DNA of 64,000 bases. It comes from Epiperipatus broadwayi. Lineage: Eukaryota; Onychophora; Udeonychophora; Euonychophora; Peripatidae. The DNA is taken from assembly GCA_028023455.1 (NCBI GenBank), contig JAQFVV010006454.1, positions 1,037,001 through 1,101,000 on the forward strand, written 5' to 3'. The position numbers were made by a program, and so were the translations under genes. This document shows, in pieces, positions 47,570-62,432 of the stretch. Within the stretch, counting starts at the first letter, position 1. Each line of letters starts with the position of its first letter. The notes under the pieces are model-generated. The model did not search any database. It saw nothing but the letters and a program-made list of their open reading frames with translations, and was not told the DNA's origin.

Positions 47570-47782
47570 ATCATCATCATATCAACCATTGTCAGTCCAC
47601 TACAGGATGAAGGTCTCTCCAGGTTCAATCCATCTTCTCTGATCTTTAGCTTCTCTTCTCCACATAACTCCTGCACCCATCTATCCATCTCACATGTGAT
47701 CTCTTTTTGGGTCTTTTACAATCTCTTGGAATCCAGTTCAAGATTTCAATTGTCTATCTATTATCATCTCTTCTAGCAATAT
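47570..47782 (-). mobile_element. RTE copy F, 3' end fragment
   Basis: About 213 bp matches the 3' end of RTE copies D and E on minus. It has the GAT tail (complement ATCATCATCATATCAACC), AGGATGAAGGTCTCTCCAGG, CTTTTACAATCTCTTGGAAT and a sharp 5' stop at TCTAGCAATAT. It encodes the last residues of the RT C-terminus and lacks the extra TAA seen in copy D. It is a typical 5'-truncated insertion. Confidence 0.9.
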
Positions 47783-48620
47783 AATCTGAACTTGGTAACA
47801 AATGCCATCAGATAATTTTTTAAACTGTCTACTCAGATAACTTTCACTTGTTAATAATAATTAAGAATATAATGATAATTACCCATAGATATCTATCAAA
47901 ATCTCCTTTATTAAAAATTTTGTTTGTTAATACAATCTTATTTTATCATTCAATATACTTTTAAATGGTAAAATCAAGTAAGGCTTAACTCAATTATTAA
48001 TTTATTATTTTCTTTTTTGAAAACAAATCTAAGTTTAAACATAACAAATATTTCATATAATTTAGTTTAAAGTATATAAGTAATATTTACTAAGGCTGTA
48101 ACTAATATTATAAAAATGCATTACTTTGATTTGAAAGATATGTTGTATATAATTAAAAAATATATAATAATAAAATTTCCATTACATATTGCAATCTGAC
48201 ACAGATAGATTAGATACATTGACTGATGTTAGATTGCAGATGTTAAATTAAAAAATGATAGTATTTGCCTTAACCATTTAAATGAGTTAACATTTGCTTT
48301 AACAAAATTTATATTTTATTGTTAATCTAAATATCTGTTGATTGACTTTATGCACAAGTCATTATATTATACAAAATTATTTTATAACACAATTTATGTT
48401 TTATTATTAAGATAGTTAACTATATATCCCATATTATACTTTATTAGCAAGTAAATCACTTCTTATTGAATTTTCTTTTCCTATTGTCAAAAAGAGATAC
48501 TTATCTTTGGAATTCATTGGTTGCCTTACAAATTTTATAAATCTGTTATAAATATAAATTCAAATCATCATAAAGTTACTTGTGGATCAACTTATTTATT
48601 TATCTATTTATCAGTTTATT
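47783..48620. other. AT-rich spacer; lone MITE terminus
   Basis: AT-rich. AATATTTACTAAGGCTGTAAC at 48082-48102 matches the 21-bp TIR of the 8.2-kb MITE at 19 positions, but no partner terminus or interior is seen. Confidence 0.45.
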
Positions 48621-49122
<502 letters not shown>

Positions 49123-52100
49123 TATTCCAATCTCTTGCTTAGAAGACAAATGAGATTTTTTCATAAAATGCAAGTATAATGAAATAGAGAAGTTTGAAAA
49201 ATTTTACATTGAGCAATGATTCAAGATTTACACCAAATATTCAGGAACGAACCACATATTTAAAAGATATTATTAGTTAAAGATATTTGTCAGGTCACCA
49301 GTCATTACATTACTAATAAAGAATATTATATGAAGAACTATAACAACGTACAGATATTTACTACAATTAAATTTAACTACAAACTACTGGTTTATAATTG
49401 CTTAATGATATTGACATATAGATGGTTATAATTCTTTATATATTTTTTAATTAAAGTTATATATATATGTATAATATTGTCTTAGTAAACATATATATAT
49501 ATATATGATGAAAGACTTTAATGCTTCATTACGGTTGAGGACAAAGCTTTTTCTAGATCTTTTTGCAGCAAAGCAATATATAAGAAGACATTACTAATCA
49601 ATTGGTGAGGATTTTTTTTTAATCTTTAGATAAAATAACTAGTTATTTAATTATCAAAAAATAATTGCAGGATTGACTAGGGTAGAAATTTTTTTCTAAA
49701 ACATTTAGATTTGAACCCATGAATGAGTTGTTGTTTTTTATCTTTCTTGTCTGATTGAATTTCTATCTATCATTACATATACAAAATTTTGACAACTCTT
49801 AGTCACGTATGTACAAATATATATATATATGCAGTATTAATTTTTCATGTAATAAAAACTATTTAATTATATAATTTTAATAGTAGAGCTTTGTACGTAG
49901 TTTTGTGATTAAAAATAAAATAAAGGATTTTAATATTGTCAACCCAAACTTATATTAAATTTCATAAATAGTTATTGAATGAACATTTTTTATAAAATAA
50001 TTATTTTAATATATGAATGTAATAATTAAATCTAAAATTAATTTTTTTCATGTTTTATGTACATTTGAGAATTTTTGTTTGACGAAAACAATAAAATTCT
50101 TGTCAATTACATACACTGTATTTTTTTTTTCAGCTGCGTCAGAGCTGATTATCAAAAAAAGCTAGGAAACCGCTCGCGCATGTGCCAATTTTATCTTAAT
50201 CATTACTATTTTTAAAAATAAAATGGTTATTTAACAAGTTTTTTATTTTTTAATTTCGAAAAATGCCTTCTTTAATAATGAATCTAAAATATATCTATAA
50301 TTTATAGAATATTTATATAGTAGGTTAATGGAAAATTAAATAAAAGGTAGATTACACTTACATTTTTTTTCTTGTAAAGCAATTACTTTAATTACATTAA
50401 AGCAATAAACCTAAAATCGTCAATGGCAGTTGTAATAAAATTTTTGCCTAGTATCAACTGATAAAAATTTCACAGATGAAATGTATAGATTTTTATTTGC
50501 CCTTGTTACAGAAATTAAAGATTTACTATTGTTTTTCAAACACATATATACACATTAACATTGCTTAACATTATTTTAAAGGTCTGCAACAGCAAAAAGA
50601 AAACGAGTATAAAGTCACTCAACCCCATCGTAATAATAAAAGAGAAAAAAAAACATTAAACTTTAATTAACATATATTTTCTTCACCTACCCGAAGTGAC
50701 TGTCTTAACTTGATATAATGATTATTATCTCTCGAATCTAGTCCAAAAATACATTGCATACTACAGAACAAAATAAATAAATATAAGTATAAAAAGCATT
50801 TCCTTGTTAAGTATGAAAATTTCATTACCTATTATATTAATTTTTTATGTTCTTTTTAAGATATAAAACGTAATCAAATGTGCAATTTTTTTTAGTTTTT
50901 TATTTTCAAATTCACTGCATTTAATAAATAATAAAAATTATAAATTAATTGTGAATATTTATTTTGTTTTTATTTTTCAAAAAATCTGTACATTTTCATA
51001 TTGAGAGCATATCGAAAATTATACTTTTATATTATGCAAACTTGAATTCCTTTACTGTATAAAGAAAATTTCATATAAAAGTGCTTCATATCTACTTGAT
51101 GAATGTGATAATAAAAGTCTCTAATTGCAAAACCATATGATCTTTAATATACTAAATACATAAAACAAATGAATGATAATAGACTTCTGTTAGAATCCTG
51201 TTTAAATTATCTCAAAGAAACTCAAGGAAGTACAATTTTGACTGCTTTTATTGACAAAATATAACTGAGAATAGAATATAACTGTTATTTAGTCAATAAA
51301 CAGATATTAAAATCTTTCAGAAGGAATAGTTTATGTAGAAGAAATTAAAACACAGTATGCAAAATATCAGGTAAACTAGAAAAATGATCTAGTATATTTT
51401 ATAACAATGAATTTGTGATTCAGAGATTGGTTTATATAGTTAACATAAAAACTCCTCGCTCAACATAAGTTATATTATATTCTCATCTATATTTTCTTAA
51501 TAAAAACTATCAAAATTTCACTCTTTGGAGAGTCTGAAAAAGAGTGTAACCAGCATTTACCTCTTCCTAGCCATTCATACTCAAATTACTCATAAAACAT
51601 TTTTTCAAAAATATTACCATTTATTTGTTTTACGAATTTAGGACAATAAGAATGATCTGATTGTGCAATAAGAGACTGTGTCATCAAATCCAGCAAATTT
51701 GAAAAAATTAATGTCTGATCTTATAATTTTGCAATTGGTTTATAAAATTTTATGGATTATTCTTAAATGAAATTTTCCAATACTTTTATCATTACTCAGT
51801 AAAGAAATTTAAGTCTTCATCAAATGTATTGCTATGACACATGAGGAAAAAAATCTTTATCAAATATATTGCAAAAAGTATACTTTTTGATGTGTTGTCA
51901 ATATTTCAACAAGTATTTTTACGATGTGTTCTCAGTATGAAGATATACAGATCAAAAAATAAAATAAAATTAATATTCAGATTACAAATTAAATTATATT
52001 TTTTATTAAATTCAATGGATTTGAAAATAAAATCAAAAAACATGTAAGCATATGTTTAAGCCTGATATCTTAGAAAGAAACAAAAACAAAAATAAAGTGC

Positions 52101-52310
52101 ATGCAATAGGTAAATAAATTCTGACATTTGCAATGCAATGCTTTTTATAGTCATATTTTTTTGTTTTATTCTTTTTTGTAATCTCTCTATATTTTAATGA
52201 ATTTAGAAATAAATTCATGAGATAATAATTATTATATCACGCTAAGACTATCACTTCTGGTGATTAAATGACTTATGACATCCTAATTAACGCTTAATGC
52301 TGTTTTCTCC
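49123..52310. other. AT-rich spacer, no gene established
   Basis: AT-rich with small TA runs near 49490 and 49820. A CpG-rich patch lies at 50131-50185. The frames at 51841-52047 and 52033-52218 are Lys/Ile-rich without motifs. Confidence 0.5.
50131..50185 (+). promoter_or_regulatory. CpG-rich patch after a T10-CAG acceptor-like site
   Basis: Ten T followed by CAG (50121-50133) makes a good 3' splice-site string. It is followed by CTGCGTCAGAGC and ACCGCTCGCGCATGTGCC, the latter close to an NRF1-type site. The same 55 bp could be an exon start or a promoter element; nothing downstream decides. Confidence 0.2.
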
Positions 52311-52341
52311 CCCTCCCCTCTCTCTCTCTCTCTCTCTCTCT
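52311..52341. repeat. (CT)n microsatellite
   Basis: CCCCTCCCC followed by about 11 CT units. Confidence 0.93.
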
Positions 52342-52452
52342 GATTTTTTCACAAAAGTTGGCACAACTATATTAAAAGAAAACCAATTTTTTAATATGTG
52401 TTTTAAAAAAAAACTTTGTTTATTGTTTTTGAGATCTCAGAAAAGAAGCGTT

Positions 52453-53170
<718 letters not shown>

Positions 53171-53690
53171 TCAGGTGATTACATTTGTTATTCATAATAT
53201 TTATACCTTGTTACTTATTCAAAAAGCATTAGAATATTGTAAAAACAAAAAGAATTTTTAGCATTTAATATATGGAAATGAGTAGAGTATATATTTTGTA
53301 CAGATGATAGACTCAGTTTTCTTTTCTAATAAAAAAATCATTGAGTAAAAATTCTAGTATCTAGACAGATTTGTTTCCACTATGTGATACAAATGATAAA
53401 GATATAAATTATCATATTCGTGTAATTCTATAAATATTTGAAAATTAATTAGTATAGAATTTTATATTTTTGTTTTCAATTCTGTACACATAATCACATT
53501 TAATACATTTGTATGTAATCTGAATTTTTTAAGATTTCAACTTAATACTTATTCTATAAACATATCTGAATAGACCATAGTCAGATTTTCCTCTATATTT
53601 GAACATATTTTTATTATTAAACTTTTTTTTTTATATTATATATTGGTAATCTTTACATTTATTTGTTACAAGTATAAGGTTTCAAGTTTA
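53171..53690. other. AT-rich spacer
   Basis: AT-rich DNA; nothing recognised. Confidence 0.6.
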
Positions 53691-53885
53691 CTAGAGGGAG
53701 CCTAGAATTCCAGTTTTCACTGTTTCAGGCTCCCTGTTTTGTTCACCAACAGCATAGTCCATTGTTGGATTCATAAAAGAAAAGTTTACCAAAATGTAAG
53801 TGAATATCTGTTTTAGTGTTTTTTCATCTTTAGAAGAAGTTTTGGAACAGTTTTCATTCAATAATAATTGGAAATTATCTATCAT
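53691..53885 (-). CDS. Unrecognised small ORF (64 aa)
   Basis: This minus-strand ORF starts at a real ATG (53885) and has mixed, non-repetitive composition: MIDNFQLLLNENCSKT, then TYILVNFSFMNPTMDYAV and EQNREPETVKTG near the end. A stop immediately precedes the ATG in frame. No signal peptide, domain or partner exon is recognised. The composition is more protein-like than surrounding frames, so it may be an exon or a decayed transposon ORF. Confidence 0.22.
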   Translation of the reverse strand: MIDNFQLLLNENCSKTSSKDEKTLKQIFTYILVNFSFMNPTMDYAVGEQNREPETVKTGILGSL

Positions 53886-54190
53886 TCCGTTTTATGCAAA
53901 TGGATACCATTAGAAATAGATAAAAGCTAGCTTAAGTAATTCTTGGAATCATTAGAATATTATAAACCTTTTAAAAATAATTTTAAATGAAATCAAATAA
54001 TTCTGAAAGAATAGACATTAGAAATCCTAACTTTATTGATAGAATAAATATGAAATTCATTTGGATATCAAGTCTCATAGAAAATGTGAAATATAATATA
54101 TTGACAATGGTGGTTTTAGAAAATTCATCTTTGCATCAGATTTTAACAGTGTTCAACATGTTTTAAATGTTAATTCGATCTCAATTTTAG

Positions 54191-54420
54191 AATTGAACAT
54201 TATAGAAAATAACCTAAGCTATCTCCCTGCACAAAAATCAGGTTTCTCCAATGATCAAAACAGAAGTTATTCCCCCCTTCCGGTGGATTGGGGGCCACAA
54301 AAAAATAAAAAAAATTTCAAACCAACACAGAATTACAATGAAGTGATTCGTGAGCTAAAAAATAATGATTTAAATACAAAAATGAGTACAAATGATGTTT
54401 TAGACCTAAACAGACATTGA
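54191..54420 (+). CDS. Candidate terminal exon, unrecognised
   Basis: The frame opens behind CTCAATTTTAG (AG at 54189-54190, a weak acceptor) and runs 75 codons to a TGA. It has no ATG near its start, as expected for an internal or terminal exon rather than a complete gene. Segments include SYLPAQKSGFSNDQN, YSPLPVDWGPQKN and NEVIRELKNNDLN, hydrophilic and of mixed composition. I do not know the family. Downstream, a less AT-rich stretch ends with AATAAA at 55164, which could be its 3' UTR. Confidence 0.28.
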
Positions 54421-55185
54421 AGCTGCAAATTATTCATATGCTTTTAAGCAATAATTATTGAGAATTTTCCAACATTTAACAACAAACTTTCAGATTATAC
54501 TTGAATCATTGATTACTAATCAAGACCTGAAATTCAATCAAAAGAGGCAAAATCCAATGAGTATCGACAAATAAAAACCACTGTGAACCCTGAAGGACTT
54601 TGGTTGGTGAGTTGAGCAGCTGTTGTGAACATTTGCAGACACAGGAGTTTGATAATGATTAAGGGCAGATGTTCAGCTCCATTGATCTTAGTGTGCAGGA
54701 TGATATCACTGGATGATAGACACTTCAGCTAGAAATATCATCTTTGTAACAGTAATAGAGTGTTTTTGTAATATTTGTGGGCATGGGTCTGCACTCCTCA
54801 TTTCTTCCACAGGGATTCATGATTGGCTGTCATTAGGGGTCTGGTTTATGGGTGTGGGCTGGTGATAATTATTGCCACTACCTGGAAAACCTGCCGGGAG
54901 GGTACAGAAAGTTTTCAGTGCCTTTTCCATTCTAATGGGATGCTGCACCCCCTTGATGGATTGTTTTGGGGCAGTGCAGATCCATGCTCATCCATGTTTA
55001 GATACACATTAAGCAAAACTATACAATCCTTTTATGGATATATTTGTTATCAAGCATATGTACTTTGTAAACCTGGTCAATAATTGTTTTGCCTTGTAAC
55101 ATTGAACATTTTGTAATCCTCCACAGGTAAATGTACCCGATAATTTTTTGTAATCTTTTGACTAATAAAGGTTACTTTTGAGGAA
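54421..55185 (+). other. Less AT-rich island ending in AATAAA
   Basis: From about 54560 the sequence has much more G and C than its surroundings. Notable strings are CTGCACTCCTCATTTCTTCCACAG (54790-54812, a strong acceptor in form) and CTGCCGGGAGGG. An AATAAA at 55164-55169 lies about 15 bp before the composition returns to AT-rich. An 86-codon frame (54823-55083) has no ATG at its front and a TGA just before it. It may be a 3' UTR, a non-coding RNA exon or an unclassified repeat. Confidence 0.3.
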
Positions 55186-56579
55186 AAACTATAAAGTTTC
55201 AAATCCTACACATTCTTAAAGATAATATTTAAGGTGTGTAAGATAGAAAAATAAAATACTAAATAGACATTGTCACTCTAACAATGACAGTTGGCATTGT
55301 TGGATGCATTTTGTCTAATCAAAAAATTAGTAGAACAAAATATTAGATATTTGAATTCTGTTTTTTTTAATGTAAAAGAAAAGAAAAGAAATATATATTA
55401 AAAGCAAAACTCACATTTATTGCTACTAAATTTTTTTTTTTAAATTTCTTTGCAAATGATATTGTTAAAAAAGACATTCTTGTTACCCAGTAGAAATTGC
55501 TTCTGCTTTTGCATAATGAACTCTTTACAACTTGTCTTCTTACCAATAAATATTGTCAAATACAATATTATTATAATCATATAAATTTTTGATTTAAAAT
55601 AAAGGATATTTTACTAAACTATTGTATAAATAACATTTAATAAGTAAACAAATTACTGAAATAGCATTATTCTTTTTAAAAAAATAATAGTAATAATGCA
55701 CAAACATTCTGTAAAAATAATTATAAATATGTAAACAAATTTTATTTTTATTTTTAAAATCTAGCAATAAAATTAATATAATAAAAATATTTCACAAGCA
55801 TGTTCAAATGGAAAAACAAAAAACTACCAAGCAGTGAATTGATGGTGGAGTCTTAGCTCATTTTTAATAAATTTTATCTGTTTAATATAATAAATCAATA
55901 TTTAGTTTCAATTATTGTTATTAAATGAATATCAAAATTACAAATGAATATTAAAGCTAGGTCCAAGAGAGTGAAATAAAGGTTAATCAATGTTCACACA
56001 ATATTGCATTTACTGTTTTTGAACTGTTAAACAATCATGTACTGAAAAGTAACAAATGTATGTCAATTTAAATCACTATGCTTTTGAATACATAATTACA
56101 AACATATTCAGTATATTAAATTTCTTTTTAATGAGAATATAAAAACTTTTACAATAAATGCTAACTAAAATTTTACATTATACTGTAATAATCACAGAAA
56201 TTACTATTAATTTTAATATTGTATTGTTCATTTCTAATATCATTATCATCAAAAATATAAACTTATTTTATTATTATTATTTCAACTCTTGTATACAATA
56301 TATACCAACTTATTTACTAATTCTGCTTTTCCCATTTACTTCTATAATATTCTCTAAATTTTCCCAATCATTGTTAAATCTTTTAGTAGAAATCAACTAT
56401 TTCAAGTCTTTTATTAATAAAAAAAGTCAGAACTAAGTTTAATTTGATGTCATTTTCTGGAAGAAAATTCAATATTACCACTTAAATAGAACAATTGGAT
56501 TAAAATATAAAAGAATAAAACACTACCTTTAACAAAAATTATGTTTATTCATTTATAGGTATTTACTTAAATGTTTTAC

Positions 56580-56582
<3 letters not shown>
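55186..56582. other. AT-rich spacer, no gene seen
   Basis: AT-rich DNA. The plus frame at 56158-56436 is Ile/Asn/Phe-rich and unconvincing. Confidence 0.55.
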
Positions 56583-56622
<40 letters not shown>

Positions 56623-56624
56623 TA

Positions 56625-56657
<33 letters not shown>
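56583..56657. repeat. (TA)n microsatellite, interrupted
   Basis: Two TA tracts separated by GAATAG at about 56620-56626. Confidence 0.93.
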
Positions 56658-56660
<3 letters not shown>

Positions 56661-56735
56661 GTTCAAAAAGAATATACAGACAATTAATAAATATGACAAC
56701 AAACTTTAAAAAAATTGATAAACCAGGCATTTGAT

Positions 56736-56767
56736 CCAGAGCTTTTTTATAATCCAGAGCTTTTTTA
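56736..56767. repeat. Short direct duplication
   Basis: CCAGAGCTTTTTTAT occurs twice, about 18 bp apart. Confidence 0.85.
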
Positions 56768-56814
56768 TTTATCTGGTTAATATAGAAATAAAACAAACTA
56801 ACTCCTTCTTTTTA

Positions 56815-57176
56815 AAACTTGATTTTTTATGACTATAATCATGAAAAAGAAATCCAAAGTTTCGACTATATTTTATAGTCTTTTTCAAGGCACCCTAAAA
56901 TAAAATATATATACAATAAATATCACATATTCCAAAAAAAATAAAAATAAATAAAAATAAATAAATAAATTTTTGCTATTGGTGGGATTTTTAATGTTTT
57001 ATTCAAACCAGTGATTGTAGCGCCTCTACAACCATCTTTCTACCTTTTTATAACTCTGTGGATGGCTTGTGTGACCAAGTCGAAACGTCAGTGTATTGGT
57101 ATTAAAAGTTTTTAACACGGATGAACCCGCAAAATATGTATTTTATATATTTAACCCGTGCAAATCTTCATTTTAA
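56815..57176. other. Unclassified CpG-bearing repeat-like segment
   Basis: Contains AAGTTTCGACTATATTTTATAGTC (small hairpin), GTAGCGCCTCTACAACC, CAAGTCGAAACGTCAGTG, then AACACGGATGAACCCGC and AACCCGTGC. CGAAACGTC-type strings occur in various invertebrate repeats, so I suspect a mobile element remnant, but cannot classify it. Confidence 0.3.
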
Positions 57177-57204
57177 CATATATATATATATATATATATA
57201 TATA
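57177..57204. repeat. (TA)n microsatellite
   Basis: About 13 TA units separating the two less AT-rich segments on either side. Confidence 0.92.
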
Positions 57205-57560
57205 ACTACAGTTGTCACAAGAAAGAGAGAGTGCATCTTACTACAGTCAGATCTGGGGTCCTCATGTACGATGCTGGTGATGACCCAACAAAATGCTTAG
57301 CCCATGATCACATCTACCTTCAGTATGCTAGCTCAATATTTACTGTTTAAATTTTGATGTGATTTGGATTGGTTTGTCCATATATCACCACTCATTCAGC
57401 CTCCATTATGCCACAATATTCAAACTCAAGGAGAATCTGCAATCAGCTTCCTTCAGGGATGAACTTACTCAACTTACTAACTATTGCACCTCTACATAAA
57501 TGAGGATCAATTAATGTATACTCTTAGAATATTTCTAATAAAAACCTATACCTAAGAAGT
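57205..57560. other. Less AT-rich island, possible decayed coding sequence
   Basis: Balanced composition for about 350 bp. On plus, one frame near the end reads FKLKENLQSASFRDELTQL before stops. Other parts are open only briefly. I cannot assign a family. Confidence 0.25.
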
Positions 57561-59090
<1,530 letters not shown>

Positions 59091-59335
59091 GTTTCAACAA
59101 TAGTAAACTTTATTGATCCTATAGTTACATAGTATTACAATGCCATAGCAAGATACATGTTGAATCTTATTATTGTCAGTTCAATTTCAAGTGCTACAAT
59201 ATTCTTTTTTTTTTTTAAAGTACATACCTATGTGGGTAATTTTACATGATTCTATCCACTTTAGAAATGTTAATTAATCACATTATTGTCCAATAGGAGC
59301 ATAATCTGGACCATGCTTTCTTTAATTTTTATTCT

Positions 59336-59990
59336 TTATAGCTTTGCAGTTTGTCTGAGCAGGGACCAAGTAGCTGCATAAATATCCGGGCTGGTGATCT
59401 GCTTGTCTCTAACTTGAATTTTATTCAACTTATTTTCAAATGTGGCTGGATGCCTTCTGGGGTTATTACCCAATATGAACACACACCTAGTGCACCAAAG
59501 TGCATATAAGACAAACATTGAGGCCCTTATGGCTGGTATAGACCTACTTTTGTAATTTGACATAATTTGTATCATTGTAGTATTTTTTTCTGTATTTGCC
59601 CTGCAAAATGCATCTAGTCTGCTCCAAGGCCTTGCAGTTGAAAATTATATGCTGTAAAGTCTCCTCAGCCATATGGCAAAGGCTACAGAATGGATCAACT
59701 GACCTGTACATTCTTCTGTGATGTAAAAAATATTTAGTAGGTAAAGCATTCAAATTGATTATAAAATCTAGGAACTTAGGTTCTAGTTGCCATTTTTGTA
59801 TTGCTTGATCAGATATTTGTTTCCTCATTCTAGTATTGATGGGATCTCCTCATTATAATTATTTTGATGTATAATTTTTTTTTGGCTGCAGAAAGGAGTT
59901 TTGCTATTAACTGAAAGGAGACCCTTTGATTCCTCTTGGAGGCCTTAAAGGAACTGAGCAGGGCAAATTCCTAATGTCCACTCCATACGT
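59336..59990 (-). pseudogene. LINE reverse transcriptase C-terminus (copy C, 3' piece)
   Basis: Picks up after the insertion with NVWSGH (weak match to copy B). Frame 59544-59828 carries KWQLEPKFLDFIINLNALP and CSLC...HIIFNC, an intact C-x2-C-x8-H-x4-C knuckle. A frameshift near 59560 leads into frame 59336-59575 with RASMFVLYALWCTRC and, near the end, TWSLLRQTAKL before the stop. The stretch 59830-59990 has an in-frame stop and a shift. The 3' UTR (59090-59335) holds AATAAAG about 15 bp before the (AAT)n tail. Confidence 0.87.
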
Positions 59991-60210
59991 TCTTGTCGTT
60001 GCAGCTATTATTACTATGTGATTATTCATATAGTATACGAACATGGATGGGCTGCTCACCAACATGCATTAGCCAGCGTGGTGAGTTTATTGGCTTTTTA
60101 CCTCTGAGTTTAAGATCAAGAAACACCATGGTCTTTCTTCTCAGTGCCTGATAAGGCAGAATGAATGTTTGTGTAAATGATAAATATTTTCCCAATACAT
60201 ACATACAATT

Positions 60211-60810
60211 ATGACAGACAAAAATAAAGCATGGCCCTTATTCCCAGGAGGCTGTAAAGTCACCAACCAAGGCAGCGGTTGGTGGCCAAAGGCAGAGGGT
60301 GCTAAGAATCCCCTGATTGCGGACCCAGACTGCCATTTGATGATGACTTTTTATTTAGGTACTTACAACTGCAGATCACTTTCAAGTGAAGGAAGATTGC
60401 AAGAATTAGAAGAAGAACTCTCTTATATTAAATGGGACATTATTGGACTTTGTGAAGTTAGAAGAAAAGGTGAAGAGACAATTGATTTAAAAAGTGGACA
60501 TATACTCTATTATAAAGGCACAAATATTGGAAATACAAGTGGAGTAGGATTCATTATAAATAAAAAGTGGAAGAACAATATTGTGGAGATTGATGGTGTA
60601 TCAAACAGAGTGGCAAGATTAGTTATACAACTTAATAGCAGATACCAAATGCAGATAATTCAGGTTTATACCCCAACAAGTTCTCATAGTGATGAAGTGG
60701 TAGAAGATTTTTATATGGATGTACAAAAGACTTTTGATCAGAGTAAACACCATTTTAAAATTGTTATGGGAGACTTTAATGCTAGAATTGGTAAAAAAAA
60801 TGAAAGATGA
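60211..60810 (+). pseudogene. RTE endonuclease, N-terminal half (copy E)
   Basis: The apurinic-type endonuclease domain starts at about residue 48 (MTFYLGTYNCRSLSS). It has WDIIGLCEVRRKG with the catalytic-type glutamate, SGVGFII, VYTPTSS and VMGDFNARIG (about 60763-60792). The preceding 47 residues are probably leader sequence read in frame; MTFYLGTYN, with an ATG at 60342, is the more likely true start. The frame is lost at 60792-60800, where a run of eight A has one base more than the AAACAAA of copy D. RTE endonuclease nicks DNA to prime cDNA synthesis. Confidence 0.85.
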
Positions 60811-61681
60811 AAGTGCTGTGGGTAATTTTGGTTATGGTAATAGAAATGAGAGAGGACATAGACTTGTGCGGTTTGCAGAAAAAGAAAAACTTTATATTAT
60901 GAATTTGTTTTTTGAGAAAAATGTTAAAAGGAAATGGACATGGAAGCATCCAAATGAAGGTACAGCAGAATTGGATTATATTTTGACTAACAGGAAATAC
61001 ATATTTCAAGATTGTAATGTTCTTAATAAATTTAACACAGGAAGTGATCATCGATTAGTAAGGTGTAAGATACGTGTTAATGTAAAACTAGAGAAACAAA
61101 AATTATTAAGAAAAACAATATTTACAGTTGATATTCCTAATCTTCCGAAACATTCTAATGAATTTAAATTAGAACTTACAAATCGGTTTCAAGTATTAGT
61201 AGATTTTGAACATGATTCAGATTTGAATGAAATTAATATGAAAATAACTGATACACTTTTGAAAACTGCAACAAAGATAGCTGGTAGAAAGAAACAGCAA
61301 TTGACCAATAAAATTTCTACTGAGACTAGAGAATTTATGAAGAAAAGAAGAAATATGAAGATATACAAAAATGATGCATTAAAAAGAATTGAATATCTCG
61401 AATTTTGTAAAATGGTGCAGAAAAGAGTTGAAAATGATATAAGAAAGTATACTGAACTAGCAAGGAAAGCCGTAGAAGAAAATAAAAGTCTTAAGAATGT
61501 AAAACAACATTTTGGTATTGGTAGGAAATTTATATCTGCAATAAGAAAAAAAGATGGAATTATCACTAAAAGGAGAGATGACATCATGAAATTGGTGAAG
61601 ATTTTTATCAAGAATTACATAGTAATAAAGAACAAGTACCTCCTATATCTATTACATCTTCCAAATTGCCCAGAATTTTAA
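60807..61681 (+). pseudogene. RTE endonuclease C-terminus and RT N-terminus (copy E)
   Basis: Continues the protein in the next frame from KDESAVGNFGYGNRNE. It has WTWKHPNEGTAELDYIL and the catalytic-type SDHRLV (about 61045-61062), then a lysine-rich linker (MKKRRNMKIYKNDALKR) leading into the RT. A one-base loss near 61595 (TTGGTGAAG against TTGGTAGAAA in copy D) shifts the frame after DDIMKLV, so the last residues are out of frame. Confidence 0.87.
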
Positions 61682-62427
61682 ATGAAGAAGTGAGACATGC
61701 AATTAAATGTATGAAGAAAGGAAAGGCTCCAGGTAATGATGGAATTATAATTGATATATTAAAAGAAGCAGGTGAAGAAATAGAAAATTTTTTAGCAAAG
61801 TTATATACCAAATGTCTAAATGATAAAGATGTACCAGATGATTGGAAGAATGCAGTAATAATATTAATATTTAAAAAAGGTGATAAAAAAGATATTAGAT
61901 ATTACAGACCTATCAGCCTTTTATCAGTTTTATATAAAATTTTTACCAAGATAATTACTACTCGTCTACAGAGAACATTGGATTTCCACCAACCAAGAGA
62001 ACAAGCTGGATTTAAAAGTGGTTTTAGTACAGTAGATCATATCCAGGTATTGAGAGAAGTTATAGAAAGGACAAATGAATATGAGTTTCCATTATGCTTA
62101 GGATTTGTAGATTATGAAAAGGCATTTGATTCTATAAACATTTCTTCAGTGATTAAAGCATTAGATCATCAAGGTATAGATCCAGGATATTGTCATATTT
62201 TAAAGAATATTTATAAAAATGCAACAGCAACAATTAGATTACATAATGACACTGGGAAAGTCAACATTGAGAAAGGTGTAAGACAAGGTGACTCCATATC
62301 TCCAAAACTTTTTACAGCAGTGCTGCATGAAGTATTTTGTGGATTAGAATGGGAAACTAAAGGAGTGAAAGTAAATGGTGATTATTTAAGTCATTTAGAT
62401 TTCGCAGATGATGTAGTTGTTTTTTAA
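61666..62427 (+). pseudogene. RTE reverse transcriptase palm (copy E)
   Basis: Contains the core RT motifs in order: KGKAPGNDGI, YRPISLLSVLYKIFTK, EQAGFKSGFSTVDHI, FVDYEKAFDSI (motif A), GVRQGDSISPKLF (motif B) and LDFADDVVVF (motif C, canonical FADD). It stops two codons later because about 73 bp present in copy D are deleted at 62426. Unlike copy D, the segment between motifs A and B is intact. Confidence 0.92.
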
Positions 62428-62432
62428 ATGTT

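Noticed and set aside
60022-60204. 60-codon minus-strand ORF at the start of the RTE insertion
   Set aside because: First considered part of LINE copy C, but copy B aligns without it. The stretch is better explained as RTE leader sequence read antisense.
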